Shown piece by piece: positions 31,946 to 43,631 of a stretch of 64,000 nt of DNA. This stretch comes from Zymoseptoria tritici IPO323. Its lineage: Eukaryota; Ascomycota; Dothideomycetes; Mycosphaerellales; Mycosphaerellaceae. The DNA lies in the NCBI RefSeq assembly GCF_000219625.1, contig NC_018210.1, forward strand, positions 1,240,001-1,304,000, in the 5' to 3' direction. The translations under genes were made by a program, and so were the position numbers. How positions within the stretch are numbered: position 1 is the first letter of the stretch; the number at the start of each line of letters is the position of its first letter. The notes beneath the pieces are model-generated. The model saw nothing but the letters and a program-made list of their open reading frames with translations, was not told the origin of the DNA and did not search any database.

Positions 31946-34184
31946 GAACGTCATCTTGTGGAGAGATGGTGAAAAATCTTGTGATGTGCGATGGAGTGTG
32001 CTGAGATTCCGCTGTGGGAGACCACGGTTGGAACGCCTCGGTGATGGAAGATCTGGAATCTCGGTGGGTGAGTCGGGGAGACAGCGACCGATGCAAGACT
32101 TTGGCACGACTTTGGGACACTCGCGGGATCTCAGTATGTGAGCGATAATGATCTGTACTTATGAGGTGGGACCGAAATCAAGACAATTGACCAATGCAGG
32201 CATCCTGCGCCTACCTAGTGGACCGCTTGGGGTCAGGACGACTGCTTGCTTGCCACAATCCTGTACCTCGCCCGACCAGCGATATCTAACGGAGTCCAGA
32301 ACCTGAACGCATCGGAGCGCCCATCCGCAAACCCGAGGCGAAGTCGTTCCGGCTTCCATCACATCATGGTCTGGCCTTGCGGATAGACCACGCCCCTCAA
32401 AGACCAGGCAGGTCTCGACGAATCCCACATCTCTACCTGCCCACGCCGATCCTCCCAAAAACAGCTCTCGTTGCGCCATCCACCGTTGCGCCATTCATCG
32501 CTGCAGCAAGTTGTTGCGCCATCCATACCATCCATCCCCGAATTCAACGATCATCTAGACCAACACGACCGAGGCTCTCCGAATCGCCCAATGACCTCAA
32601 TCGACAGCAGACAGGGGCTCGTCGGAGCGATCTCCGTGTCTTGGAGTATCGACTCGCTCCAGGGCTGATAATAAGGTATCGACATGGTGCCTCGATTGAG
32701 CGACTTCCGATTTCATCACTTTGCACAGTCCTTGTCAATCCGCCATTGACTGCAGCATCCTTGTACAGGCCTGGCCAGAGTCGCAGTCGAAGCCCGAGGC
32801 ACAGGACAGCCAGTGAGAGAGAGGTCGCCGACGTGCATGACTGCATACATCCTTGTGCGTGATGAATAAATCGAATGGGCGTGCGATTGCACTACGCGCA
32901 AGCCTTACAGCTCAGGCAAGGCTTTCACAGCGCACGACCCCAGCGGCGTCTACTCCTGAGGCCGTCCCTTGCATTGGTGTCGTCGACGGACCGAATTGCA
33001 AGCGCACGACCCAAGCTACCGCCCATGACAGCGGGCAGGCAAATCGGAGTGGTCACCGTCTTGAGAAACGCAAGGCTGATTTACGACACATGGTTTAATT
33101 CGGTCCATCTCCCGGCAAACAGCAGCCCTTGAACCACAGGCAAAAGGTTCGAAAGCGGTATGATGAGTTGGCCGGCGCCCGCTGCAACAGACTTCCTCCC
33201 AGCAAATGGCATCATACTGACGACAGAATGAACAAGCTCAAAGCACAAGCTAAGTAAGCTTTCCGCCAATTTTAACTATCAGCAGCCATATCCATGTCGG
33301 CTGGGTACGAGACATTGGGGTTGCCGGACTGGGGTGTCGGATTTGAGGCAGCGCGATTTTCCGGACTGGGATGGTTTTCTCATCCGGGTGGGGATAGTGG
33401 TCGAGAGCGGTGGAGATGTATCAAAAACGATACATGGAGGGACTGGAATCGGACGAGGAAATAAGTCAGATGTGAAGCCACAATTGCAATTGCAGGGCAG
33501 TATCACAATGCGCTGCTTCCAAGTTGACGGAGCTTCACTGCTACCGACGACTTCTGACGCTCGCTTCCTACCGGAATGACTTTCACCCATGCTCGAAAGC
33601 AGATCAGGTCGATAGTTCTAGCACACCATTCTTCACAAGCAGCAGCGGTATCGAGGTGCTATTATCATCAATGGACAGTATTCTGCGGCAGCATCCATGA
33701 GGACACATTTGAGCTTGGTCGAGGCTTGATTAAGGACATGTCCACGCATCGGCATATCCATGGAGCACGTTGGAGCACGTTGGCCTTTGCATTGACGTTG
33801 ACCCTGTCGATTGGGAACGACCTCAACGTGAATTTCATCATCGAACACGAGAACCGGCGAGGACCAGGGTGGCAGAGCTTGGAGAGCCCTACCATGATCT
33901 CACACGTTCCTGGCCCCGAGCTTCTCCTAGTGCTTGCGCTACGGCGGAAATGTTGGCATTATCCCTTTCCGTGTGCATCAAGATGATCGGGACACCTTGA
34001 GAGCGACTGGTACCAGCTTACCATTGCATGGTGTACGTCAGCCAGTGCTTCGGCCACGATCCCGACGCCCAACGACGTATATCAACCCCCCTCAACCTGC
34101 GTCTGACAATAATCTTTCCACACCACCTCTCAGGACCTCTTCCCCCAAGCGAAGTGCCAACAGACTCTCGTTCAACCACCCATC
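31946..34184. other. Long intergenic stretch, no supported gene
   Basis: About 2.2 kb. Open frames on both strands are short, Arg/Ser/Pro-rich and lack motifs. A small exact tandem repeat of GGAGCACGTT is visible at about 33762-33781. The right end is the promoter of the proline-rich protein gene. Confidence 0.5.
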
Positions 34185-35417
34185 ATGCACTCCACCACCA
34201 CTCTTTTCGCCCTGGTGGCGCCCCTCCTCGCCAATGCCCAACAGGCATACGGGCCACAGTACCAACAGCCCTCGTCTTCTGCCGTCCCTCCGCCACCACC
34301 GGTCATTAGCACGCTTCTGCCGCCGCCGCCGTACCCGCATCACTCGTACCCTCCTTACCCAGCTGGCAATTCCTCCATGCCCGCCTCATCTGGAACAGCA
34401 CCCGGTCCAACGGCGCCTGCATCGACGACGGTACCAGCGATACCGTCCTCGAGCTCAGAAGCCCACCCATACCCGCCGCAATCCACCTCCGCTCCCCCAG
34501 GTCCGCCAAACCCATACTGGCATGGCCCGTCCTCGACTCCTGGTGGTCCAAACCCATACTGGCATGGCCCGTCCTCGACTCCCGGTGGTCCAAACCCATA
34601 CTGGCACGGCCCATCCTCGAGCTCCGCCCAACCATACGTGCCAGAGTCCACCTCCGCACCTCCAGGTCCCCCTCCATACCCTCATCCACCGGCGTCCACG
34701 TCGGCACCTCCAGGTCCTCCTCCATACCCCAATCCACCCGCATCCTCGTCGGCACCTCCAGGTCCTCCTCCATACCCTCACCCACCGGCATCGACCTCCG
34801 CACCTCCAGGTCCCCCTCCATACCCTCACCCACCCTACCCAGCCGGCAACAGCTCCCTCCCCGCTTCATCCGGCACAGCACCCGGTCCAACCGCACCTGC
34901 TACCACCGACCGCATTCCCTACACCGTCCCCACGGCCGGAATCTACACTCTCCCTCCACCCATCACCCTCTTAACGAGCACCATCTCGGCACCCCCCGCT
35001 TGCCCGACCACGTTGACGTATACGAACCCGGGCGTCCTGGACGGATGCGACATCAAGCAGTATGGACACACGAGTACCGCGTGGGTGGATTGTCATGGTT
35101 GTCAGGAATTGGTGACGAGTACTTATTATAATCCTTTCGCGGGGTTGGGGCCGGTGAGTTTTTCTTCCCTTCTCTCCTCGCGCTTGTCCTGCCCGTTTGT
35201 TCGGTGTCGGTTTCGATCTCTCGCTGACCCAAGCTTCTTTCTCTAAAAACAGGCATGCCAATTAACAACCTACTCCAAACCCCTCGACACCACGACCGTG
35301 ACGTCGTGTAGTCCCAGCGGCTCCAGTGCTGCGCCGCCCGCCCCGACGACGACGAGTGCGGGTGGGGAGGGACCGCCACCGGGGTATTATCATCAGCCGC
35401 CGCAGACGAAGGTTTAG
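34185..35417 (+). CDS. Secreted proline-rich repeat protein
   Basis: Two exons, 34185-35153 and 35253-35417, with a 99-nt intron; 377 aa. A signal peptide (MHSTTTLFALVAPLLANAQQ) is followed by a long Pro/Ser/Tyr-rich region. That region contains three copies of a 14-residue unit (PNPYWHGPSSTPGG type) and about four copies of a 16-residue unit (APPGPPPYPHPPASTS type). It is flanked by two copies of a PAGNSS.PASSGTAPGPTAPA segment. A C-terminal cysteine module follows (PPACPTTLTYTNPG, DGCDIKQYG, VDCHGCQELVTSTYY, then ACQLTTYSKPLD and a final TSC). No terminal hydrophobic GPI signal is seen. It is probably a wall-associated or extracellular matrix protein. No enzymatic domain is apparent. Splice joining restores GLGP-ACQLTTY in frame. 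Confidence 0.82.
34506..34625 (+). repeat. 42-bp coding tandem repeat, about 2.9 copies
   Basis: Units begin at 34506, 34548 and 34590 and differ by only a few substitutions. Each encodes PNPYWHGPSS plus a short linker. The first two are almost identical, so the array is probably recent and may vary in copy number between strains. Confidence 0.9.
34647..34835 (+). repeat. 48-bp coding tandem repeat, about 4 copies
   Basis: Units begin at 34647, 34695, 34743 and 34791 (the last slightly short). Each encodes a Ser/Thr-rich start, APPGPPPYP, then H/N-P-P-A. Divergence between units is mostly synonymous. Confidence 0.9.
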
Positions 35418-35973
35418 AGTGGTTGAGAGAAATGTATGAAGAGGGGAGAGGAGGAGGGAGTGGAGGATGATGATGACTCTCCTTTTGCTCGGATCTCTCG
35501 TAGAATATGATGTCTCTCAAAGTTATCGATGATTTTCCTCTTTTTGGACCTCTTTTTTTTTCGGAGTATGTTGTCTTTTGTGAAGGATTTGTCAACCTAT
35601 CGTTCCACGTATCAAACAATAAGTCGGATGAGTCTTTCCGAAAATTTGTCCTGTGCCAGCGTTCTTCAGGCAAGCATGTCGCCTGTCACAAACACTTCTG
35701 CCGAACGAACGGACAAACAAGCAAATTGCGTTCGTCCGGTTTGTGTCACTGGACACAGCATCTTCATAAAGCCGCTTTGATCCTCTTTGCACTCTGTAGG
35801 AAGAAGGGAGAAGTGCACAGGTCAGTCCACAAGGCGACACCACTGCAATCCAATATCAACACCTGAACACAAGACCTTCAACCAATCCAGCCGAACCACT
35901 CCATCAAAAATTCTCTTACTTCAAAGCAAAACCAAAAGAAAACCCGAGAGAGAAGAAAAACAACAAGAGAAAA
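35418..35973. other. Intergenic, no supported gene
   Basis: Between the proline-rich gene and the small Cys-rich gene. A-rich and AGAAGAAAAA-type sequence precedes the ATG at 35974, as expected for a leader. Small open frames here show no motif. Confidence 0.5.
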
Positions 35974-36375
35974 ATGTGCACCCAACTCCTCATCTGGTGT
36001 TCCTGCCACCACGGCGAATTCCTCCCCATCAATCGTTGTCCGCAGGGTCTCGCGTTGGGAGTCTGTTGGACGGTGGTGCATGGGAGTGGAGACATTGTCG
36101 TGCCGCAGAAGTGTTCGTATTGTATGGCGGGGTTGAATGAGAGGGCGCCGTTGGGTGGGGTGCGACCAGTGGCAGGACTGGCGGTGAGGGTGGAAGGGAA
36201 GGGAATGGCAGAGGGAAAGAGGAGGGACAGCAAAGTGGATGGGGAGACGAACGGTGATGCGGGAGGGAAGGAGTGGTGGGATGTGGTGGAGGATTTGGGT
36301 TGTGAGGTGGGAGAGGGTGGAAAGGGTGCGGGTTTGGGAGGTGGAGATGGAGGCGAGCTGTGGCCGTATTCTTGA
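35974..36375 (+). CDS. Small Cys-rich protein, possible zinc binder (copy A)
   Basis: Single exon, 133 aa, family unknown to me. All recognisable content is in the first 50 residues: M-C2, C9, C11, H12-H13, C22, C31 and the pair C47-x2-C50. No signal peptide is present, so an intracellular, metal-bound fold is more likely than disulfides. The rest is Gly/Glu/Lys-rich and probably disordered. The ATG has an A-rich upstream context that suits a fungal start. A second gene in this window (47064-47486, minus) has the same M-C, C11, H13, C22 spacing and a later C-x2-C, which supports both as real. Confidence 0.6.
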   Translation: MCTQLLIWCSCHHGEFLPINRCPQGLALGVCWTVVHGSGDIVVPQKCSYCMAGLNERAPLGGVRPVAGLAVRVEGKGMAEGKRRDSKVDGETNGDAGGKEWWDVVEDLGCEVGEGGKGAGLGGGDGGELWPYS

Positions 36376-37846
36376 TGGTGCGCACGGTGGGAGTATGAGG
36401 AGGATTGAGATGAAGATAGTGGGGAAGTGGTCGTCGTGAATGCTGCCTTCTCATATCGGCGGAAAGACCCGTGTACGAAGCTGCTGTATAATGTTGGCGG
36501 GAGTTTGGTTAGTCTATTCCCACCGCCGCGGATCCAGCTTGAGCACAGAGTTGTACCTCGGATAACCCAGCGGAACGGCTGAGATCGATCTGCCCTCTCA
36601 AGACTTGAGCCAGAGGGAGAGTGGCCAACTGCTCGTCCGCCCGAGAGGTCTGGGACGCAAATGGTCCTTTCGCTCGGAGTTGGCATTTGGGCATTTGGCG
36701 GTTCCGTTGGTGTGTTATTCTGACGATCGCCCAGCTTTTGCCAGCAAGATATGATTAAGCAGGTGCCCTTTTCGACTCGTCACTCGATGCGAAGGGGAGT
36801 GATGGACATGAGGTGGAGAGAGAGGTGAGCGATGGATCATTTGTGTAGGTTGGGTGTGGCCGCTGCATGACGACTGCCGAAGAGAAGCCGCTCACCAAGC
36901 TTCCTCTTGTCTCTTGTGCCTCTGAAGCATCGCCAAGTCGGATGCCAATGTCTCGATCGAAAGGCTTGCTGCCACTTGCCAATACGCAGGACGACACCTC
37001 TTGTCTCTTCTGTTCTTGATCATGATCCCTAAGTAACATCAACATCACTCCTCGCTTGTTCAACGCAACCATGCTTCTTCTTCCTGACCACAATCCGGTA
37101 TGCTGCTTCGCTGGCAGCTGGACACCTCCGCAAGCCCCATGACGAGGTTGCATCGCTGCTGGCAACCTAAGTGATACGAGTCCCGCATAACACGCCTACG
37201 CCTCGCGGGAACTCGTGGCCCAGATCTTGGTCTGAGTTGCGCCACTCTGGACACCTTCACTCGTGCCATACTGCGACGGGAATCTGATAGAGTTCATGAC
37301 GTTTCACGTCCTCGGTGTGGCGCATGAAGCAAGAAAGCCGGGTTCAGATGGAGGGATCTGCGGTGGGAGGGGAGCGTGGCCGTGGCCGTGGCCCAGCCCA
37401 GCCCAGCGTATCACATCTGTGCATCACTCCCGCCATCTCGCTTGCTGGCCGTCGCACAGCCACGTTCACGTTCTCCGCCAAAACCAGTCTAAGCTGCACC
37501 TGCCCGTCATCTTAATCAAAAGGAGCGAAGACCTGCGCGCTGCGACATCACTAGGTGTTCACTGTCGCACTACTACTCACTCCCCCATACTTCGACCTTC
37601 GACAAAGAGGCCGCCCACTGATCCTTCGACCACCCGGCGCGTCCACCCACTGCAGGTACACACCCATCTACCTCCAACGCCATTGCCTTTCACGACTGCA
37701 CGGATTACCCTCCACCGCCTCCACGGACGGGAGGATTTGAAACCCTGTCGCTGTCGCTACCTCCACGATCATGCGTATGTCATCCCCGAAATACCTCACT
37801 ACCTCACTACCTCAGCACCCACTTCCACGACATCCTCACGACGAGC
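36376..37846. other. Intergenic, no supported gene
   Basis: About 1.5 kb with no convincing coding frame on either strand. Short GTGGCC/CAGCC repeats occur at about 37377-37405. The right part, with dense CCAC/CTCAC sequence, is the probable promoter and leader of the exchanger gene. Confidence 0.5.
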
Positions 37847-39659
37847 ATGAGCACTAAATACTCTTCCCACCGCATAGATCACATCAAGCATCAAGCGAGG
37901 AAGCACGCCTGGTACAACGACAATGGCCAGAGCGACACGAAGACCTACAACCCCTTTGGAAGAGCTGGTCCCCGAAAAGCTCGAATGGACGAGGAGAACC
38001 ACATCACCCACGTGAGCACCGAAAATGACGCCGACCAACCAGCTACGGAGACGCGAAGAGAAAAGTATGAGCAGGACACCGCAGACTTCAGAGGCCCGCA
38101 AAAGGCCGGGACATATCCACAAGGCCCACAAGGCGCCATGCCCGTCAATTCAAGAGGCCTATCCAGCGATGAGACCGACAAGTCGGACGAGGCGCCGCGG
38201 GAAATGTACAACCCCGTGTCAATACAAAATGATATGAATGCTCGGAAACGAAAGGGCGGCAAGTTGTTCGGCATGTTCGGGAAAAAGGACACATCCGACG
38301 GCATGATGGAACGCAGCGACACGGAAAAGTCCAAGAAGCGGAAACACAAGCACATTCCCATCATGACCCAGGTCAAGGCCGTGCTGTTCTCGTGGATCAA
38401 CATCCTCCTCATTGCCGTTCCTGTCGGCATCGCCCTGGAACAGGTCAAGTCCTTTAGCCGAGTCGGCGTCTTCGTCATCAACTTCATCGCCATCATTCCG
38501 CTCGCCGCCATCCTATCCTTTGCCACGGAAGAACTCGCCATGTACATCGGTGAAGTGCTCGGCGGTCTCCTCAACGCATCCTTTGGCAATGCCGTCGAAC
38601 TCATCGTCTCGGTCATTGCTCTCAAACAAGGCAAAGTCATCATCGTACAGACTTCACTCATCGGCTCCATGCTCTCCAATCTCCTCCTGGTGCTGGGCAT
38701 GTGCTTCTTCTTTGGCGGCATCAATCGCTCCGAACAATTCTTCAACATCACCGTGGCACAGACGGCCGCGTCCCTGCTCGCTCTCGCCATCGGCTCCCTC
38801 ATCATCCCCACTGCTTTCGCCATGTTCTCCCCCAAGGGCGAGCAAGGTGTCGCGCAGGCCTCTCGCGGAACTGCAGTGCTCCTCCTCGTCACCTACGCCT
38901 GCTATCTGCTCTTCCAACTCCGCACCCACAAGACCATGTACAACGAGCCGTCGCAAAAGGTCCCGAAGAAATCCTCCGGCCGCAAAGACTCGGGCGAGGC
39001 GCAGCGAGGGATCGCAATGATTGGCGCCGCGTCCGGCGCCGCTTCGGCAGGTGGCAACATCAACCGTGAGAACCTGGTCCACGAGGAGGACGACGAGGAA
39101 GAAGAAACGCCATCCCTCTCCATCATCGGTGCCCTCATCACTCTCGGCATCGCCACCGTTCTCATCGCTTTCTGCGCCGAGTACATGGTGTCGGCCATTG
39201 GTGCGATTGCCGACAGCATTTCCCCCGAGTTCATCGGACTCATTCTCATTCCCATCGTCGGCAACGCTGCGGAGCACGCCACAGCCGTCACCGTCGCCAT
39301 CAAGGACAAGATGGATCTGGCCATTGGCGTAGCGGTCGGAAGTTCTCTGCAGATTGCACTATTGGTACTGCCGTTGATGATCATGCTCAACTGGTGGGGC
39401 GTGGGAGACGCAGTCTTGACTCTGAACTTTGACGGATTCTTGGTCGTGGTTTTGGTGCTGAGCATTTGGTTGGTCAATTATCTCATCAACGACGGCAAGA
39501 GTCACTGGTTGGAGGTGAGTTATGGAGAGACCACGCTGGAGTTTGACAATTACTGACGTGAAAAATCTTGATTAGGGTGTTATGCTCATGTTGTTATATA
39601 CCATCATTGCCGTCGCGGCGTTTTTCTATCCCGCCAACAAGGAAGATCTGGTCGGTTGA
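37847..39659 (+). CDS. VCX1: Vacuolar Ca2+/H+ exchanger, CAX/VCX1 family
   Basis: Two exons, 37847-39514 and 39576-39659, with a 61-nt intron; 583 aa. CAX proteins use the vacuolar proton gradient to move Ca2+ (sometimes Mn2+) into the vacuole. The two internally repeated ion-binding motifs are present: GNAVELIVSVIALKQGK in the first half and GNAAEHATAVTVAIKDK in the second, each within a hydrophobic helix bundle (about 11 spans). An acidic cytosolic loop (EEDDEEEE-type) separates the halves, as usual. The N-terminal 160 residues are charged and disordered and may be regulatory. The final exon adds the last helix (GVMLMLLYTIIAVAAFFYP), joined in frame after SHWLE, so the intron is required. 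The gene symbol is assigned by family; several paralogues usually occur in filamentous fungi. Confidence 0.93.
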
Positions 39660-39826
39660 AGCATGCACACGGAAAGCGGGGAAAAAAGTTTCCTTTTCCT
39701 GAATGCAGAAAATGGAAACCTTGTTTGCCGTCCACTTGGCCCCCGAAACGAGTCGTCATTGTTGGGAATGAATTCTCGTGGGAGGGCGCGGAAGGAGGGC
39801 TTTGGGGAGAATGGGGAACGCTCCAC

Positions 39827-39860
39827 GGAGACGGAGACGGAGACGAAGACGGAGACGGAG
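39827..39860. repeat. GGAGAC hexamer repeat, about 5.5 units
   Basis: Tandem GGAGAC with one variant unit (GAAGAC). Confidence 0.9.
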
Positions 39861-40203
39861 TCGTGACGCCGGGAGGGCGGCCACTAGCACGACAAGTGTG
39901 CGCAATTCGAGATACCCATACCGCCCGTGGAGAGGCGAGCGAAGCGAAGCAACAATTGAATTGGAATATAACTTACTTGGATTGCATGCAAACAAAAAAA
40001 ACTACATGTTGCGTCCGGAATGGAATCCAAGATTTGCGACATGCAGGGGTCTCGGTGAGGTACCGTAGGTGCTTTGGATTCAACCAAACCCACACGTCGA
40101 AGCTTCTCACGGCGAACTCGCACGCTGCCTGCTGCCTGTTGCTCATCATCACACTTGGAGGGAGGGAGGGAGGTCGTCGTCATTGTCGTACAGTATTTGG
40201 TTT

Positions 40204-40225
40204 GATGATGATGATGATGATGATG
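40204..40225. repeat. (GAT)7 microsatellite
   Basis: Seven perfect GAT units plus a G. Confidence 0.95.
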
Positions 40226-40363
40226 GGCAAGTTGTGCGGCGCCGCAGGACGGGAGCATCGTGTTTGCCGTGTGAGATGGAGAGATACGCAATTGGGCACA
40301 TCCACTGCCCCAACCCCCGAGTTCTGAGCCGTCAAGTCAGTAAGGTAATGCTTTTGCTTTTGC

Positions 40364-40380
40364 TTTTTTTTTTTTTTTTT
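40364..40380. repeat. Poly-T run of 17
   Basis: Uninterrupted T17, preceded by CTTTTG repeats at about 40351-40363. Confidence 0.9.
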
Positions 40381-40822
40381 GCGTGTTCGTGTTTTCCCCG
40401 TACAGAATTCTCGCATATGTGTGCGAACGAACAACGGAACGGATTGGGATTGGGATTTTGCCGGCACACGAAGCAGGCAGGGGAATGGAATGAATGTGCA
40501 CGAGGTTTTTTTTTTCGCAGAGGATGAAAGGGAAACAAGCAAAGTGAGTGGATTGATGGTTGCACGAAAAGTGTAAGCATGGCATGGAGTGGAACAGCGT
40601 GTGTCTGTGTCTGTCTCTCTTTTTTCTTTTGGATGTTGTTCGATGGATGATTTTTTTTTTGGGGATGGATGTGATGTGGTTTCGATCGGAGCGTGGGTGG
40701 TGGGTGGGGGGTTTTGAGAAAGCGATTGGTTGGTCCGCTGGAGGGAGGGGCGGGAGAGGAGAGCATGTGTCTCCTCTGTGCGTTGTGGAGGTACGGTTAG
40801 ATGCGTGGGGGTGGTGGTGGCT

Positions 40823-40862
40823 AGGAGGAGGAGGAGGAGGAGGAGGAGGAGGAGGAGGAGGA
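40823..40862. repeat. (AGG)13 polypurine microsatellite
   Basis: A perfect 40-bp AGG tract within a longer G-rich purine stretch (GTGGGGGTGGTGGTGG precedes it). All-purine mirror-symmetric sequence of this kind can form triplex or G-rich structures. Confidence 0.95.
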
Positions 40863-41560
40863 AAGACGCGGTGGAGCATAGTTGAGGAGGTAAATGGAGT
40901 GTTTGTTGGAATCTTGGGATGTGCAAGTTTGCTGGAGGGGTTGGGATGCTGAGTGTTACCTATCGTGATTGTCACAAGATTTCCAAGAGCCAGGAGAGTC
41001 AGTTCTGGGGAAGACGAGGTCGGGAGTTGAATAATTCTTGGAGATGACAACGGTAGGAGGATACACACCTGTCCTGGACCGGAAGCTGCGCACGCTGCGC
41101 TGCGGTATTCCTTGACTGAATGAACGGACGACGGGAGGTCGCTCGACTAAATCGTATGTGTTGTGGAATTCCGGAAGAATGAAGTGAGAGGAAGGGGAGG
41201 AGGAAGGTCGAAGCTGAAGCAGAATGAGTGTGAGAAGTGGATATGGTCATTCATTCATTGAAGCGCTGCGTAGTATGTCGAGCTCGTGTACGGTGGTTAG
41301 AGAGTTTTTCCCTTCCATCCATCCGTATTGCGACGTTGCAGCTCAAAGGGTCATCATGGGCCTGTCAAACTCCGTAACTCCTGCAATGCTAGTTCACCTT
41401 GGAACAGTACCTCCTAAACTCCATCAAAAGCCCATGCATTCATTCCATCTCGTTTTCATGTCAATCCTCAATCCTCCATGTCGTTCCGTGCAAAAGCAAA
41501 GGCAAAGCAAATTCATTTCATTTCGTGTCATCCCAGTTCCGTTCAACTTCTTGCTGGACT

Positions 41561-43631
41561 TCAAGTTCCATTTCCGAAATTCTGCATGATAGTCTTCATG
41601 TCCAACGATGCCCAGTCGAATCCATCGGACGCGGGATCGTACGCTTGCATGGGCGTCGACGTTGACGGGGCCTGCTGGATGGCGGACGCGAAGTTGTTCT
41701 GGGCCTGCTGAGCGGCGGCGATGTAGCCATTGTAGGACTGCTGCTCAGTGGGAGCGGCGTGGTTGTTGTAGGCCTGCTGCGGGGTGGAGACGGCGTGGTT
41801 GTTGTAAGTCTGCTGCTGAGCGGGAGTGGCGTAGTTGTGGTAGGCCTGCTGCGGGGTGGAGGCGGCGTAGTTGCTCTGAGCATGCTGAGGGGCAGCAGCG
41901 TAGTTGCTCTGGGCATACTGAGATGCAGGAGTGTAGTTGCTCTGAAGGGGACTGTATTCAGACATTGGAGTGGCCATGGACTGCTGGTACTGAGAGGTCG
42001 GAGTGTAGTTGTTGTTCGGAGTGTTGTATGATGGCATGACTGGTGGATACTCAGTGGTAGCATAGCCAGCATTGAGGGAGGGGTAAGCTGACGTTGGCGT
42101 AGCCTGCTGAAGGTCGGACGCAGAGGCGAATTCGCCGGTGTAGGGGTCGAACGTTGGCATGGATGTGGGAGTGGCTTGCTGCTGATCGTGGGTGGAGGCG
42201 TAGCCGCTGTTCGGAGTGGCATACGTGGGCATCGAGTTCGCTTGTGACTGCTTGGGAGTGGCAGTCTTGCGCTTCTTCTTGCTTGGCTTCTCTGTGAGGC
42301 AAGTCGTGTCAGTGATGTGTCTGGTGGAAGTGCGAAGAAGGGAGAAACATACCTGGCTCATTCTCGGAGGGGATACTGATAGGAGAGGTCGAAGAACCAT
42401 CGGACGGCGTGCTACCATTCTTGCGCTTCTTACCGCCACCAAACACAGGCTGGTACTTGACATTGCTGCCCGCGGCCTCTTCCAGGTTGGCCTCGTCCTT
42501 CTTGACCTTCATGGTATTTCCACGCCAGTTGGCGGACTTGCGGGAGATGGCAGCTGACGGCGAGGCGACAAAGTCATCGATGCTGACAAGGCGGATGACA
42601 TCGAAGCGGATGATTGTGTAATCAGCGATGGCGTCAATGATGGCGTTGAGCCGGGCAGAGCACTTCGTGTTGCGCTCCCACTTCTCGACTGTCCTCTTGC
42701 GGCCCAGTTTGTGCATCTCAATCAGGCTCTGCAACACAATCCAAGCAGCTGCTTCGACCATGTATGGCTGTTTAGCCTGCAATTTCGCAACCTTGTCGAC
42801 GTAGCGCTCCTGAACCTCGATCCAGCGGGCGGCTTCGGTCGCTCCGATGGCGACGTTGGGCGGCGAAGCTCTGTAGTCGGCCTCAAAGGCAGCGACAATG
42901 CGGCGGACGTTGGAAGCGGCATTCTTCTCCACCTCAGCATGGTCGTCTGAGCTCGCCGGCAGATCCAGCGCTTGACGGGCGAACACTACCGCCGCTGCCT
43001 CCGCTGCTGATGCGAATTGCAGAGGCTCGGCGCTCGAGGAACCAACCGAAGCCTCCACACTCTCCGCGCGGCGAGGCACTTCTGGAGCGACATGCTGGGA
43101 GAAAGGGGCATGGTCGGCGGAGGGCGGCGCGGAGGGAGGCGGGAGAGAGTCGGCGGAGGGCGGAAGAGAGTCGGAGGTGAGGTCGACCACCGGGGGAGAA
43201 TCTTCGGTGAGGTCGACGTACTTATCGGCCGGAGATTGGAGAAATGGGGGAAGGGCCGCAGCGGCACTGGCAACAGGCGTGGTCTCGCGAGGAGACGGGG
43301 CGACCGAGCTTGCACAGTCGATCTCGGCTGCATCAGCAGCGGTTGGTTGCTCGAGTCCGGAAGGGCCGGCATTGTCGTTCGCAGCTGGCTCGAGAGCTGC
43401 AGATGCCGTGTTGGTGGTGCCGAGGTCGACAGCATCGGAGTTGATGAACTCGTTGAACAAATTGGTATCGTTGGAATTGGCGGCGGCAGTCTCACCAGGG
43501 GCATTGGACGTCTGAACGTCTGGGTAGTTGTTGACATGGCCGAAATCGACATCACCTCCGAAGAGATCGTCGTCGGAGAAGCCAAGAAGACCGTCCTCGT
43601 AGCTGGAAAAGGCATCATGGAAGAAAGACAT
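41561..43631 (-). CDS. Unknown protein with helical core and Q/N/Y-rich tail
   Basis: Two exons, 43631-42353 and 42291-41561, with a 61-nt GTATGT..CAG intron; 669 aa. No named family is recognised. Residues 1 to about 215 are acidic and Ala/Ser/Pro-rich, with two short repeats of the form VDLT.DS. A helical, ordered-looking core follows at about 240-380 (ASNVRRIVAAFEADY, ATEAARWIEVQERYVDKVAK, AAAWIVLQSLIEMHKLGRK). Next comes a basic KKxKKRKNG-type stretch, and another (KPSKKKRKTATPK) spans the intron junction, both good nuclear signals. The C-terminal 220 residues are built of repeated short units rich in Gln, Asn, Tyr, Ala (TPQQAYNNHA, AQSNYAA types), a prion-like composition. A nuclear, DNA- or RNA-associated role is plausible, but nothing more specific can be said. 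Confidence 0.75.

Larger units (their letters stand above)
39660..41560. other. Intergenic rich in simple-sequence repeats
   Basis: About 1.9 kb between the exchanger and the next gene (convergent). Several microsatellites lie here and create long but meaningless Leu/Pro/Glu/Gly-rich frames. No gene is supported. Confidence 0.6.

Noticed and set aside
34306..34896. Long antisense frames over the proline-rich gene
   Set aside because: They are reverse images of the tandem repeats (Arg/Gly/Trp-rich) and have no independent support.
40180..41068. Minus-strand frames of 243-248 aa with poly-Leu and poly-Pro
   Set aside because: They arise from the (AGG)n, poly-T and (GAT)n microsatellites.
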